A stretch of 64,000 nucleotides of DNA from Streptomyces musisoli (lineage in GTDB: Bacteria > Actinomycetota > Actinomycetes > Streptomycetales > Streptomycetaceae), in contig NZ_JAERRH010000005.1 of assembly GCF_016741855.1 (NCBI RefSeq), positions 1 to 64,000 on the forward strand. The letters are read 5' to 3'. The position numbers and the translations under genes were made by a program. Positions 50,437 through 59,278 of the stretch are shown in pieces; the stretch's first letter is position 1, and every line of letters starts with the position of its first letter. The notes beneath the pieces were generated by a model that was not told the origin of the DNA, made no database searches, and was given only the letters and a program-made list of their open reading frames with translations.

Positions 50437-51060
50437 TCAGGCGCGCGGCGCGCAGCCGAGGACGTGCGCCTTCACCAGCTCGGCGATCCGGGGGTCCCGG
50501 CGCTTGAAGGCCTGCACCAGCTCCTCGTGCTCCTCCGCGTACGACTGCTGGACCGTGCCCAGCCAGCGGATCGACAGCGCCGTGAAGACCTCGATGCCGA
50601 GGCCCTCCCAGGTGTGCAGCAGCACCGAGTTGTGGGCGGCGCGGACCAGTTCGCGGTGGAAGCCGACCGTGTGGCGCACCTGGGCCGTGCCGTCCGCGTC
50701 GCGGTCGGCCTCGTACAGGGCCGCGACATGGGGCTCCAGCGCCGAGCAGTCCTCCGCGAGGCGTTCCGCCGCCAGCTCGGCCGCGATGGCCTCAAGGCCG
50801 GCCCGGACCGGGTAGCTCTCCTCCAGGTCGGCCGCGGACAGGTTGCGGACCCGCACGCCCTTGTTCGGGGCCGACTCGATCAGCCGGAGTGACTCCAGCT
50901 CGCGCAGGGCCTCCCGGACCGGGGTCTGGCTGACCTCCAGCTCGGTGGCGATCCGGCGCTCCACGATGCGCTCTCCCGGCTGCCAGCGCCCGCTGACGAT
51001 TCCCTCCACGATGTGCTCGCGGATCTGCTCGCGCAGCGAGTGGACGACGGGCGCGGTCAT
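50437..51060 (-). CDS. GntR-family regulator, FCD subfamily
   Basis: 207 aa from ATG 51060, behind GAAGGAG. The winged helix has QPGERIVERRIATELEVSQT and PVREALRELESLRLIE; the FCD all-helical effector domain (~80-205) has metal-type His residues in VGFHRELVRAAHN. Relatives such as PdhR sense pyruvate or related acids. Its place between aceE and sucB/lpd suggests control of the dehydrogenase genes. Confidence 0.94.
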   Translation of the reverse strand: MTAPVVHSLREQIREHIVEGIVSGRWQPGERIVERRIATELEVSQTPVREALRELESLRLIESAPNKGVRVRNLSAADLEESYPVRAGLEAIAAELAAERLAEDCSALEPHVAALYEADRDADGTAQVRHTVGFHRELVRAAHNSVLLHTWEGLGIEVFTALSIRWLGTVQQSYAEEHEELVQAFKRRDPRIAELVKAHVLGCAPRA

Positions 51061-51362
51061 GAGGGCTCCTTCGGGAGTGCTGACCTTTAGACAATACGGC
51101 GGGTTCGCTCCGCGGGAGGGGCGCGTGGGGGTGCTTATGCGCAGGTGAGACAAGGCTTACACAGCGTGCGGGTGGGCAAACCCGCCCAACAGCTCGGTAC
51201 GGGCCGTATTCGGGCGGCTGCGGGTCGTTCGTGCTGCTCGCGCCGCCCCCGGGCCCCTGGGCCGCCGCCACCCCGGCCCGGGGGCCGCGGCCACCCCGGG
51301 GGCGCAAAGCCGACGCCCCGCCCGGGAGGCCCGGACGGGGCGTCGTCTTCCTGATCGGGGGA
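51061..51362. other. Gap of 302 bp between sucB and the GntR gene
   Basis: It contains the sucB terminator (51312-51344), a very G+C-rich stretch (51241-51305) and the upstream region of the GntR gene, including ATTGTCTAAAG on the minus strand shortly before its start. No gene is seen. Confidence 0.6.
51312..51344 (-). terminator. sucB terminator hairpin
   Basis: GACGCCCCG / CGGGGCGTC arms (51312-51320, 51336-51344) with a 15-nt loop lie 18 nt past the sucB stop. Confidence 0.85.
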
Positions 51363-53153
51363 TCAGAGGCCCAGCTCGACCTCGAACTCGCCCGCCTCCA
51401 GGATCGCCTTGACCGCCGTCAGGTAACGGGCCGCGTCGGCGCCGTCGACCAGGCGGTGGTCGTAGGAGAGGGTCAGGTAGGTCATGTCGCGGACGCCGAT
51501 GACCGTGCCCTCCTCGGTCTCGATGACGGCCGGACGCTTGACCGTGGCACCGATGCCGAGGATCGCGACCTGGCCCGGCGGCACGATGATCGTGTCGAAC
51601 AGCGCGCCGCGCGAGCCGGTGTTGGAGATGGTGAAGGTCGCGCCGGACAGCTCGTCCGGAGTGATCTTGTTGGCGCGGACCTTGCCGGCCAGCTCCGCCG
51701 TGGCCTTGGCGATGCCCGCGATGTTGAGGTCGCCGGCGTGCTTGATGACCGGGGTCATCAGGCCCTTCTCGGAGTCCACCGCGATACCGACGTTCTCGGT
51801 GTCGAAGTAGGTGATCGTGCCCTCGGCCTCGTTGATCTTGGCGTTGATGACCGGGTGGGCCTTCAGCGCCTGCGCGGCGGCCTTGACGAAGAACGGCATC
51901 GGGGAGAGCTTGACGCCCTCGCGGGCCGCGAAGGAGTCCTTCGCCTTGGCGCGCAGCTTCATCAGGCGGGTGACGTCGACCTCGACGACCGACGACAGCT
52001 GGGCCTGCTCGTGCAGCGCCTTGACCATGTTGTCGCCGATGACCTTGCGGATGCGGGGCATCTTGACGGTCTGGCCGCGCAGCGGGGAGACCTCCAGCGC
52101 CGGCGCCTTCCTGGCGGCGGCCGGGGCGGCGGCAGCGGCCGGAGCCGGAGCGGCGGCGGCCTTCGCGGCCTCGGCGGCGGCGAGGACGTCCTGCTTGCGG
52201 ATACGGCCGCCGACGCCGGTGCCCTTGACGCCGGCCAGGTCGACGCCGTTCTCGGCGGCGAGCTTGCGCACCAGCGGGGTCACGTACGCGCCCTCGTCCG
52301 TCGCCTGGGTGGCGGTCGGGGAGGTCGGCGCGGTGGCCGGGGTGACCGGGGCGGGAGCCGGGGCCGGGGCGGGAGCCGGGGCTGCGGGCTGGGCCGGAGC
52401 CGGGGCGGCAGCGGCGGGCGCGGCCGGAGCGGCGGGGGCCTGGGCGGCCGGGGCGGGAGCCGGGGCAGGCGCCGGCGCCGGGGCGGCGGCGGGGGCCGGG
52501 GCGGCCGGAGCCGGAGCGGCGGCCGGGGCGGCACCCGGGGCGCCGATGACGGCGAGCTTGGCGCCGACCTCGGCGGTCTCGTCCTCACCGACCACGATCT
52601 CCAGCAGCACGCCGGAGGCGGGCGCCGGGATCTCGGTGTCGACCTTGTCCGTGGAGACCTCGAGCAGCGGCTCGTCGGCCTCGACGGTGTCGCCGACCGA
52701 CTTCAGCCAGCGGGTGACGGTGCCCTCGGTGACGGACTCACCGAGCGCGGGCAGGACCACGTCCGTGCCCTCGGCGCCACCGGCCGGAGCGGCCTCGGCG
52801 GCGGGAGCCGGAGCCGGTGCGGCCGGAGCCTCGGCGACCGGGGCGGGGGCCGGCTCGGCGGCCGGGGCCGGGGCGGCCTCGGCGGCGGGGGCCGGGGCGG
52901 CAGCGGGGGCACCCGTGCCGTCGTCGATGACGGCCAGCTCGGCGCCGACCTCGACGGTCTCGTCCTCGGCGACCTTGATGGAGGCCAGGACACCGGAAGC
53001 GGGCGAGGGGATCTCGGTGTCGACCTTGTCGGTCGAGACCTCGAGCAGCGGCTCGTCGGCCTCGACGCGCTCGCCCTCGGCCTTCAGCCAGCGGGTGACA
53101 GTGCCCTCGGTGACGCTCTCGCCGAGCGCCGGAAGGGTTACGGAAACCGCCAT
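51363..53153 (-). CDS. sucB: 2-oxoacid dehydrogenase E2 (dihydrolipoamide acyltransferase), two lipoyl domains
   Basis: 596 aa from ATG 53153. Two lipoyl domains carry Lys43 and Lys170, each in STDKVDTEIP. Long Ala/Pro linkers, a peripheral subunit-binding domain (VTPLVRKLAAENGVDLAGVK) and the catalytic acyltransferase domain (~370-596) with LSYDHRLVDGADAARYL follow. It accepts acyl groups from E1 and passes them to CoA. The symbol follows usual Streptomyces naming, but it may serve pyruvate, 2-oxoglutarate or both. It is cotranscribed with lpd upstream (62-nt gap). Confidence 0.95.
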   Translation of the reverse strand: MAVSVTLPALGESVTEGTVTRWLKAEGERVEADEPLLEVSTDKVDTEIPSPASGVLASIKVAEDETVEVGAELAVIDDGTGAPAAAPAPAAEAAPAPAAEPAPAPVAEAPAAPAPAPAAEAAPAGGAEGTDVVLPALGESVTEGTVTRWLKSVGDTVEADEPLLEVSTDKVDTEIPAPASGVLLEIVVGEDETAEVGAKLAVIGAPGAAPAAAPAPAAPAPAAAPAPAPAPAPAPAAQAPAAPAAPAAAAPAPAQPAAPAPAPAPAPAPVTPATAPTSPTATQATDEGAYVTPLVRKLAAENGVDLAGVKGTGVGGRIRKQDVLAAAEAAKAAAAPAPAAAAAPAAARKAPALEVSPLRGQTVKMPRIRKVIGDNMVKALHEQAQLSSVVEVDVTRLMKLRAKAKDSFAAREGVKLSPMPFFVKAAAQALKAHPVINAKINEAEGTITYFDTENVGIAVDSEKGLMTPVIKHAGDLNIAGIAKATAELAGKVRANKITPDELSGATFTISNTGSRGALFDTIIVPPGQVAILGIGATVKRPAVIETEEGTVIGVRDMTYLTLSYDHRLVDGADAARYLTAVKAILEAGEFEVELGL

Positions 53154-53215
53154 GGTTTCGGTTGCTCCTAACGAATTGCGGAAGTCTGTGTCGTCGCGCC
53201 CGAAGACGGAAGGCG

Positions 53216-54604
53216 TCAGTCGTGCATGTGGAGGGGCTTGCCGGCCAGCGCCAGGTGGGCCTCGCCGAGCGCCTCGTTCTGCGTCGGGTGGGCGTGGATG
53301 AGCTGGGCCACCTCGGACGGCAGCGCCTCCCAGTTGTAGATCAGCTGAGCCTCGCCGACCTGCTCGCCCATGCGGTCGCCGACCATGTGGACGCCGACCA
53401 CGGCGCCGTCCTTGACCTGGACGAGCTTGATCTCGCCCGCGGTCTTCAGGATCCGGCTCTTGCCGTTGCCACCGAGCGGGAACTTGATGGAGACGACCTT
53501 GTCCGCGCCGTAGACCTCCTTGGCCTTGGCCTCCGTGATGCCGACGGAGGCGACCTCCGGGTGGCAGTACGTCACCCGCGGGACACCGTCGTAGTCGATC
53601 GGAACGACCTTCAGACCGGCCAGACGCTCCGCCACCAGGATGCCCTCGGCGAAGCCGACGTGCGCGAGCTGGAGCGTGGGCACGAGGTCACCGACGGCGG
53701 AGATGGTCGGGACGTTGGTGCGCATGTACTCGTCGGTGAGGACGTAGCCGCGGTCCATCGCGACGCCCTGCTCCTCGTAGCCCAGGCCCTGGGAGACCGG
53801 GCCGCGGCCGACGGCGACCAGCAGGACCTCGGCCTCGAACTCCTTGCCGTCGGCCAGGGTGACCTTCACGCCGTCCTGGGTGTACTCGGCCTTCTGGAAG
53901 AAGGTGCCCAGGTTGAACTTGATGCCGCGCTTGCGGAACGCGCGCTCGAGGAGCTTCGAGGAGTTCTCGTCCTCGACCGGCACGAGGTGCTTCAGACCCT
54001 CGATGACCGTGACCTCGGCACCGAAGGACTTCCACGCCGAGGCGAACTCGACGCCGATGACACCGCCGCCCAGGATGATCGCGGACTTCGGCACGCGGTC
54101 CATGACGAGGGCGTGGTCGGAGGAGATGATGCGGTTGCCGTCGATCTCCAGGCCGGGCAGCGACTTCGGCACGGAACCGGTCGCCAGCAGGATGTGGCGG
54201 CCCTGGATGCGCTGGCCGTTCACGTCCACGGAGGTGGGGGAGGACAGCCGGCCCTCACCCTCGATGTAGGTGACCTTGCGGGAGGCGATGAGTCCCTGAA
54301 GACCCTTGTACAGGCCGGCGATCACGTCGTCCTTGTACTTGTGGACGGCCGCCATGTCGATGCCCTCGAAGGTGGCCTTCACACCGAACTGGTCGCTCTC
54401 GCGGGCCTGGTCGGCGACCTCGCCGGCGTGCAGCAGGGCCTTCGTGGGGATGCAGCCGTTGTGCAGGCAGGTGCCGCCGACCTTGCCCTTCTCGATCAGG
54501 GCGACGTCCAGGCCCAGCTGCGCCCCGCGCAGGGCCGCGGCGTAACCACCGCTACCACCGCCGAGGATCACTAGGTCGAAAACAGTGCTGGCGTCGTTCG
54601 CCAC
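53216..54604 (-). CDS. lpdA: Dihydrolipoyl dehydrogenase (E3)
   Basis: 462 aa from GTG 54604, behind GGAGGAACG. It reoxidises E2 dihydrolipoyl groups with FAD and NAD+. The FAD motif is LVILGGGSGGYAAALRGAQL, the redox disulphide Cys46-Cys51 is in GGTCLHNGCIPTK, the NAD motif is AIILGGGVIGVEFASAW, and the base pair His439/Glu444 is in HAHPTQNEAL. It is the first gene of the lpd-sucB pair. Confidence 0.98.
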   Translation of the reverse strand: MANDASTVFDLVILGGGSGGYAAALRGAQLGLDVALIEKGKVGGTCLHNGCIPTKALLHAGEVADQARESDQFGVKATFEGIDMAAVHKYKDDVIAGLYKGLQGLIASRKVTYIEGEGRLSSPTSVDVNGQRIQGRHILLATGSVPKSLPGLEIDGNRIISSDHALVMDRVPKSAIILGGGVIGVEFASAWKSFGAEVTVIEGLKHLVPVEDENSSKLLERAFRKRGIKFNLGTFFQKAEYTQDGVKVTLADGKEFEAEVLLVAVGRGPVSQGLGYEEQGVAMDRGYVLTDEYMRTNVPTISAVGDLVPTLQLAHVGFAEGILVAERLAGLKVVPIDYDGVPRVTYCHPEVASVGITEAKAKEVYGADKVVSIKFPLGGNGKSRILKTAGEIKLVQVKDGAVVGVHMVGDRMGEQVGEAQLIYNWEALPSEVAQLIHAHPTQNEALGEAHLALAGKPLHMHD

Positions 54605-54964
54605 GTCACGTTCCTCCATGCATGTGCGCCGTACGCCGGTCTCCGATGACCGGCAGGCGGCTGGTGTCCGGCCGCTTGATGCTTCGGCCCTTCGGTGGGG
54701 GCCCTGTCCTGCCGGGCTCCATCTTTGCACTTGTTCGAGGCGGGTGAGACGCGGGGCTGGAGTGTGAGACACCCCACTGGCGGGCCCGCGGAGGGGCGCG
54801 GGGCGGTGTCCGATGTGCGGCCGCGCCGCGGGCGCGCGACCGGCCTCGCGGGTTCACCTGCGAGGAGGGCCTGCGGCGGACCCGGAGGGGCGCGGGGGAC
54901 GGTACGGGCAACCCTCACGCCCCGGACGCCGTCCGGCGGACGGCGTCCGGGGCGGCGGGGACCG
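54605..54964. other. Gap of 360 bp between pepA and lpd
   Basis: It contains the lpd promoter region, a G+C-rich stretch, and the strong pepA terminator (54918-54954). Open frames here are short and lack codon bias I would trust. Confidence 0.6.
54918..54954 (-). terminator. pepA terminator hairpin
   Basis: A perfect 17-bp stem (CGCCCCGGACGCCGTCC, 54918-54934, with 54938-54954) and a 3-nt loop lie 10 nt past the pepA stop. Confidence 0.92.
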
Positions 54965-56509
54965 TCAGCCCAGGTCGCCCGCGGCGGTCAGCTCGGCCAG
55001 CCGGACGAGCGTGCGCACGGCGGACCCGGTGCCGCCCTTCGGCGTGTAACCGAAGGGACCGCCCTCGTTGAACGCCGGGCCGGCGATGTCCAGGTGCGCC
55101 CAGGTGATGCCGTCACCCACGAACTCGCGCAGGAACAGACCGGCGACCAGCCCGCCACCCATCCGCTCGCCCATGTTCGCGAGGTCGGCGACGGTGGAGT
55201 CCATGCCCTTGCGCAGGTGCTCCGGCAGCGGCATCGGCCAGGCCGGCTCGCCGACCTCCTCCGCCGCCTCGTGCACCGCCGAGCGGAACGCGTCGTCGTT
55301 GGCCATGACGCCGAACGTCCGGCTGCCCAGCGCCAGCATCATCGCGCCGGTCAGCGTGGCGACGTCCACGATCGCGTCCGGGTTCTCCTGCGAGGCCGCC
55401 CACAGCGCGTCGGCGAGGACCAGCCGGCCCTCGGCGTCGGTGTTGAGCACCTCGACCGTCTTGCCGCTGTACATGCGCAGCACGTCGCCCGGGCGCACGG
55501 CGGAGCCGGACGGCATGTTCTCGGCCAGCGCCAGCCAGCCGGTGACGCTGACCTCCAGGCCGAGGCGGGCGGCGGCGACGACCGCGGCGAAGACGGCGGC
55601 GGCGCCGCTCATGTCGCACTTCATCGTCTCGTTGTGACCGGCCGGCTTCAGGGAGATGCCGCCCGAGTCGTAGGTGATGCCCTTGCCGACGAAGGCCAGG
55701 TGCTTTGCCGCCTTCGGGTGCTTGTACGACAGCTTCACCAGGCGCGGGGTGGCCGCCGAGCCGCCGCCGACGCCGAGGATGCCGCCGTAGCCGCCCTTGA
55801 CCAGGGCCTTGTCGTCGAGCACCTGCACCTTGATGCCGTGCTCCTTGGCCGCGGCCTGCGCGATGCCGGCGAAGACGGCGGGGGTGAGGTCGTTCGGCGG
55901 CATGTTGATCAGGTCGCGGGCGCGGTTCAGCTCCTCGCAGACAGCGACCGCGCGGGCGACCGCGCCCTTGTGGGCGGCGTCGCGCGGCTTGCCGCCGAGC
56001 AGCGCGGCCTCGGCCAGCGGCGCCTTGCCGTTCTTGGCCTTGGCGTTCGTGGCCTCCTGGCCGTTGCCCTTGTAGGCGTCGAAGGCGTAGGCGCCGAGCA
56101 GGATGCCCTCGCCGATCGCGCCGATGGCGCCGGGGCCGTCCACGGGCAGCGCGAACGCGGCCTTCCTGGCCCCGGTGAGGGCCCGGGCCGCCAGGCCGGC
56201 GGCCTTGCGCAGTGCCTCGGCGTCGAACCCGGCGTCCTCGTCCCCGGCGTCGGGCGCGGGGCCGAGGCCCACCGCCACCACGAGCGGGGCCTTGAAGCCG
56301 GCGGGCGCGGGCAGCTTCGTCAGCTCGCCCTCGGCACCCGAGGCGCCGAGGGTCTCCAGGATGCCGGCCAGCTTGCCGTCGTACGCCTTGTCCACGGCCT
56401 CGGCGCCCGGCGCGACGGCGGGCCCCTGGGCACCCTTGGCGACACCGATCACGATCGCGTCGGCCCGCAGGCCGGGCGCCGCGGCGGTGCTGAGAGTCAG
56501 AGCAGTCAC
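54965..56509 (-). CDS. pepA: Leucyl aminopeptidase (M17)
   Basis: 514 aa from GTG 56509 (MTALTLSTAAAPG). It removes N-terminal residues from peptides, using two metal ions in a hexamer. The C-terminal catalytic domain carries FVGKGITYDSGGISLKP and the family signature NTDAEGRLVLADAL. The N-terminal domain (~1-170) is the usual diverged macro-like fold. The long 5' gap suggests its own promoter. Confidence 0.97.
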   Translation of the reverse strand: MTALTLSTAAAPGLRADAIVIGVAKGAQGPAVAPGAEAVDKAYDGKLAGILETLGASGAEGELTKLPAPAGFKAPLVVAVGLGPAPDAGDEDAGFDAEALRKAAGLAARALTGARKAAFALPVDGPGAIGAIGEGILLGAYAFDAYKGNGQEATNAKAKNGKAPLAEAALLGGKPRDAAHKGAVARAVAVCEELNRARDLINMPPNDLTPAVFAGIAQAAAKEHGIKVQVLDDKALVKGGYGGILGVGGGSAATPRLVKLSYKHPKAAKHLAFVGKGITYDSGGISLKPAGHNETMKCDMSGAAAVFAAVVAAARLGLEVSVTGWLALAENMPSGSAVRPGDVLRMYSGKTVEVLNTDAEGRLVLADALWAASQENPDAIVDVATLTGAMMLALGSRTFGVMANDDAFRSAVHEAAEEVGEPAWPMPLPEHLRKGMDSTVADLANMGERMGGGLVAGLFLREFVGDGITWAHLDIAGPAFNEGGPFGYTPKGGTGSAVRTLVRLAELTAAGDLG

Positions 56510-56951
56510 GGTGGTGAAATCTCGCTTCCGATGTGAAGTTGCTGTGGCCGATGAGGGGTGGGTCGACCGGGCCCGGGAGCCGACCCTAGGCCCAGGCCTG
56601 GGGACACATGGCAACCGGGGCCTTCACCCTGTCGGCGAACACCCGGGACGAGACTACGCGCGTGCGTCTCTTCGCTCATTCCTTCGGGTGTTCACCCGCG
56701 TGTGGCTCCGGGGTCACTTCTCCTCCCGGCACTCCCGTGACCCGAGCCGCACTCGTCGGGTTCCGGTGCGGTGCCCACCCACCGGTTCGCATGTTTTTCG
56801 CCGAAACCGCCGTGGAGAACCGCGGGCCCTTCGGGGGCGTCGCCGGTTTCGGGTGGTGGGGCGGGTGGGCTGCGGGCCGGCGTTTGGGTGGTGGTGCGTC
56901 GGGGCCGGGCGCGCGGTTCCCCGCGCCCCTTCGGGGCGCTCGCCCGGCCCG
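56510..56951. other. Gap of 442 bp between cobS and pepA
   Basis: It holds the pepA upstream region and, at the cobS end, a hairpin GCGCCCC-TTC-GGGGCGC (56923-56939) inside the GCGCGGTTCCCCGCGCCCC element that is common between Streptomyces genes. A short plus-strand open frame here runs into that element and was not accepted. Confidence 0.6.
56923..56939 (-). terminator. cobS terminator hairpin
   Basis: A 7-bp stem GCGCCCC / GGGGCGC with loop TTC begins 12 nt past the cobS stop, within a dispersed Streptomyces intergenic element. Confidence 0.75.
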
Positions 56952-57755
56952 CTAGTGGCCGAGGGACAGCAGGACGAGGGTGGTGGTTGCGGCTGTTTCC
57001 GCGAGCGCGCCGAACACGTCCCCGGTGATCCCGCCGAACCGCCGGACGCAGCGGCGCAGGAGCAGTTCGGCGACGGTGACGGCGGCGGCCACCGCGGCGG
57101 CGGTGCGCACGCCGTCGTACCAGCCGAGGCGGGCGGCCACAGCCCCGGCCGCCGCCACCGCCCCGGCCGCCGCCACCACGCCGGCCGCCAGACCCAGCGC
57201 GGCGGCTTTCGGGACCACCCCGGCCACCGCCGCCCCCAGCCCCTCCGGGCGGGCGGCCGGCACTCCGGCGCGGGCGGCCAGGGTGAGCGCCAGCCGGGCC
57301 GCGACCGCCGAGACCACCGCGGCCACCGCGCCCCGCGCCCAGGAGGCGTCGTAGAGCTGCGCCAGCACGGCCACCTGGGCCAGCAGGACCAGGACGAGGG
57401 TGAGCACCCCGAACGGGCCGATGTCCGACTGCTTCATGATCCGCAGCGCGTCCTCGGCGGGCTTGCCGCTGCCCAGCCCGTCGGCGGTGTCGGCGAGTCC
57501 GTCGAGATGCAGCCCGCGGGTGAGCGCGGCGGGCACGGCCACCGAGGCGACCGCGGCCGGCAGCGGACCGGAGCCGAGGAGGAGCAGCAGCAGACCGAGC
57601 CCGGCCGCCGACCCGCCGACGACCAGTCCGGCCACCGGGGCGCACAGCATTCCGGCGCGCGCGGCCTCCCGGTCCCAGCGGTGCACCGGGACGGGCAGCA
57701 CGGTGAGCGTGCCGAAGGCGAAGCGGAGACCGTCGAGAGGGGGGGACTTGAGCAC
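56952..57755 (-). CDS. cobS: Adenosylcobinamide-GDP ribazoletransferase
   Basis: 267 aa from GTG 57755. This multi-spanning membrane enzyme joins adenosylcobinamide-GDP to alpha-ribazole, the last steps of cobalamin assembly. The family signatures are RFAFGTLTVLPVP, LTRGLHLDGLADTADGLGSG with metal-binding Asp residues, and MKQSDIGPFGV. It partners cobT at 61580-62677. No cobalamin riboswitch is visible in the 60-bp 5' gap. Confidence 0.97.
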   Translation of the reverse strand: MLKSPPLDGLRFAFGTLTVLPVPVHRWDREAARAGMLCAPVAGLVVGGSAAGLGLLLLLLGSGPLPAAVASVAVPAALTRGLHLDGLADTADGLGSGKPAEDALRIMKQSDIGPFGVLTLVLVLLAQVAVLAQLYDASWARGAVAAVVSAVAARLALTLAARAGVPAARPEGLGAAVAGVVPKAAALGLAAGVVAAAGAVAAAGAVAARLGWYDGVRTAAAVAAAVTVAELLLRRCVRRFGGITGDVFGALAETAATTTLVLLSLGH

Positions 57756-57815
57756 CGGCGCAGGTTACCCGGCGGTCCCGGGGCCCCCTCCCGCACCCGG
57801 GGATAAGGTGCGCAT

Positions 57816-58580
57816 ATGGGGCACTGGTGGGAACGGAACATCGTCGAGCCGGGCAAGCTCCCGCTGCTGCTCGCCCTCGCCGCCTTCGTGCTGGCCTTCG
57901 TCGTCACCCGCGTCATCACCCGCCTGATCCGGGCCGGCAAGGGCCCGTTCGGCAACGTCAACGCGGGCGGGCTGCACATCCACCACGTCGTCCCCGGAGT
58001 CGTCCTCACCGTCGTCGGCGGCTTCGGCGCGGTCGCCAGCGACCGGCACGGCGTCGGAGCGGCCGTCTCGGCCGTGCTCTTCGGCATCGGCGCCGGCCTC
58101 GTCCTGGACGAATTCGCGCTGATCCTGCACCTCGACGACGTCTACTGGAGCGCGGAGGGCCGCAAGAGCGTCGAGGTCGTCGCGCTCACCGCCGCCCTCG
58201 TCGGCCTGCTGCTCGCCGGGTTCGCCCCGTTCGGCGTCAACGACCTGACGCAGGAGGAGCTGCAGGACCGCGGCAGGGTCATCGGCACCATCGTCGGGAA
58301 CTTCGTCTTCGCGCTGATCGCCCTCGGCAAGGGCAAGACCCGCGTCGCGATCTTCGGGGCGATCGTGCCGCTGGTCGCGGTCGTCGGCGCGGTCCGGCTC
58401 GCCCGCCCCGGCTCCCCGTGGGCCCGCCGCTTCTACGGCCGCCGCCCCCGCGCCCGCGCCAAGGCCGCCCTGCGCGCCTACCGGCACGACCGCCGCTGGG
58501 CCGGGCCGCGCCGTGTCCTTCAGGACTGGATCGGTGGCAAGCCCGACCCCCGCCCGGTGCAGTTGCCCGACCACCGGTGA
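57816..58580 (+). CDS. Integral membrane protein, 254 aa
   Basis: ATG 57816, divergent from cobS. Five or so membrane segments occupy ~15-205, with a conserved-looking GGLHIHHVVPGVVLTVVGGF and LVLDEFALILHLDDVYW between them, and an Arg-rich cytoplasmic tail. I know similar conserved actinobacterial membrane proteins but no function. The 3' end overlaps the convergent rhomboid-like gene by 61 nt. Confidence 0.88.
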   Translation: MGHWWERNIVEPGKLPLLLALAAFVLAFVVTRVITRLIRAGKGPFGNVNAGGLHIHHVVPGVVLTVVGGFGAVASDRHGVGAAVSAVLFGIGAGLVLDEFALILHLDDVYWSAEGRKSVEVVALTAALVGLLLAGFAPFGVNDLTQEELQDRGRVIGTIVGNFVFALIALGKGKTRVAIFGAIVPLVAVVGAVRLARPGSPWARRFYGRRPRARAKAALRAYRHDRRWAGPRRVLQDWIGGKPDPRPVQLPDHR

Positions 58581-59254
58581 CGGCGGGCGGTGCGCGGCCT
58601 GCTCCCGTCCCGGTGCCGCAGCGCCGCCACGAGACACAGCAGCCCCACGGCCATCAGCGCGGCCAGATGCTCCTTGCCCGCCAGGTTCTCCTTCAGCAGC
58701 ACCTCGACCACCATCGCCAGGGTCACCGCGCTCGCCGTCACATAGGCGCCGTACCGCCAGCCGACGAACACCGCGAGCCCCACGACCGCCGCCGACGGGC
58801 CCGTGTCCACCACCTGCGCGTCGGTCCACGGAAGCCCGAACGGGGCATGCGGGCCGAGGGTGATCCCGAGGCGCGCGTACAGGGTCCCGGCGAGCGTGGC
58901 GACGTAGGCGATGGCCAGCGTCCGCCACCAGCCCAGGCACAGCTCGGCGATCCCGAACACCAGCAGGATCTGCGCCAGCGCCCCCCACACCGGCAGGTCC
59001 AGCGCGGGCACGAACAGCGACAGGGGAGTGCGCAGCAGGGCCGACCACAGCGGGTCCGCGGCCCGTACCGCGCCCAGGTCCTGAACGGGTCCGTAGCCCC
59101 ACGGCCGGTTCTGCACGTACTGGAGAAGAGCCGTCAGGGCGACCGCCGCGAGCGTCATCGAGATCGCCTGCAGCCCGCGCCGGCGCAGGGGCTCGCGCAC
59201 GGTGACGTACAGCAGCCCCCACTCGGCTCGGGCCCAGCGCGCGAGCGTTCCCAT
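58520..59254 (-). CDS. Rhomboid-like membrane protein
   Basis: 244 aa from ATG 59254; a TTG directly before it is less likely. Six membrane segments are visible. DTGPSAAVVGLAVFVG gives the GxSA-type Ser, and a later segment has KEHLAALMAVG with a His, the rhomboid pair. Protease activity is unproven and many actinobacterial relatives look degenerate. It lies 24 nt after the DUF2156 gene, on one transcript. The last ~20 codons are antisense to the convergent gene end. Confidence 0.82.
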   Translation of the reverse strand: MGTLARWARAEWGLLYVTVREPLRRRGLQAISMTLAAVALTALLQYVQNRPWGYGPVQDLGAVRAADPLWSALLRTPLSLFVPALDLPVWGALAQILLVFGIAELCLGWWRTLAIAYVATLAGTLYARLGITLGPHAPFGLPWTDAQVVDTGPSAAVVGLAVFVGWRYGAYVTASAVTLAMVVEVLLKENLAGKEHLAALMAVGLLCLVAALRHRDGSRPRTARRHRWSGNCTGRGSGLPPIQS

Positions 59255-59278
59255 CAAGCGTTCCTCATCCCCGTACGG

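Noticed and set aside
56608..56955. Plus-strand 115-codon frame between pepA and cobS
   Set aside because: It ends in a dispersed Streptomyces intergenic hairpin element and antisense to cobS, with no ribosome binding site or domain.
57756..57815. Cobalamin riboswitch upstream of cobS
   Set aside because: The gap is only 60 bp and shows no B12-box-like sequence; the cobT upstream region also lacks one.
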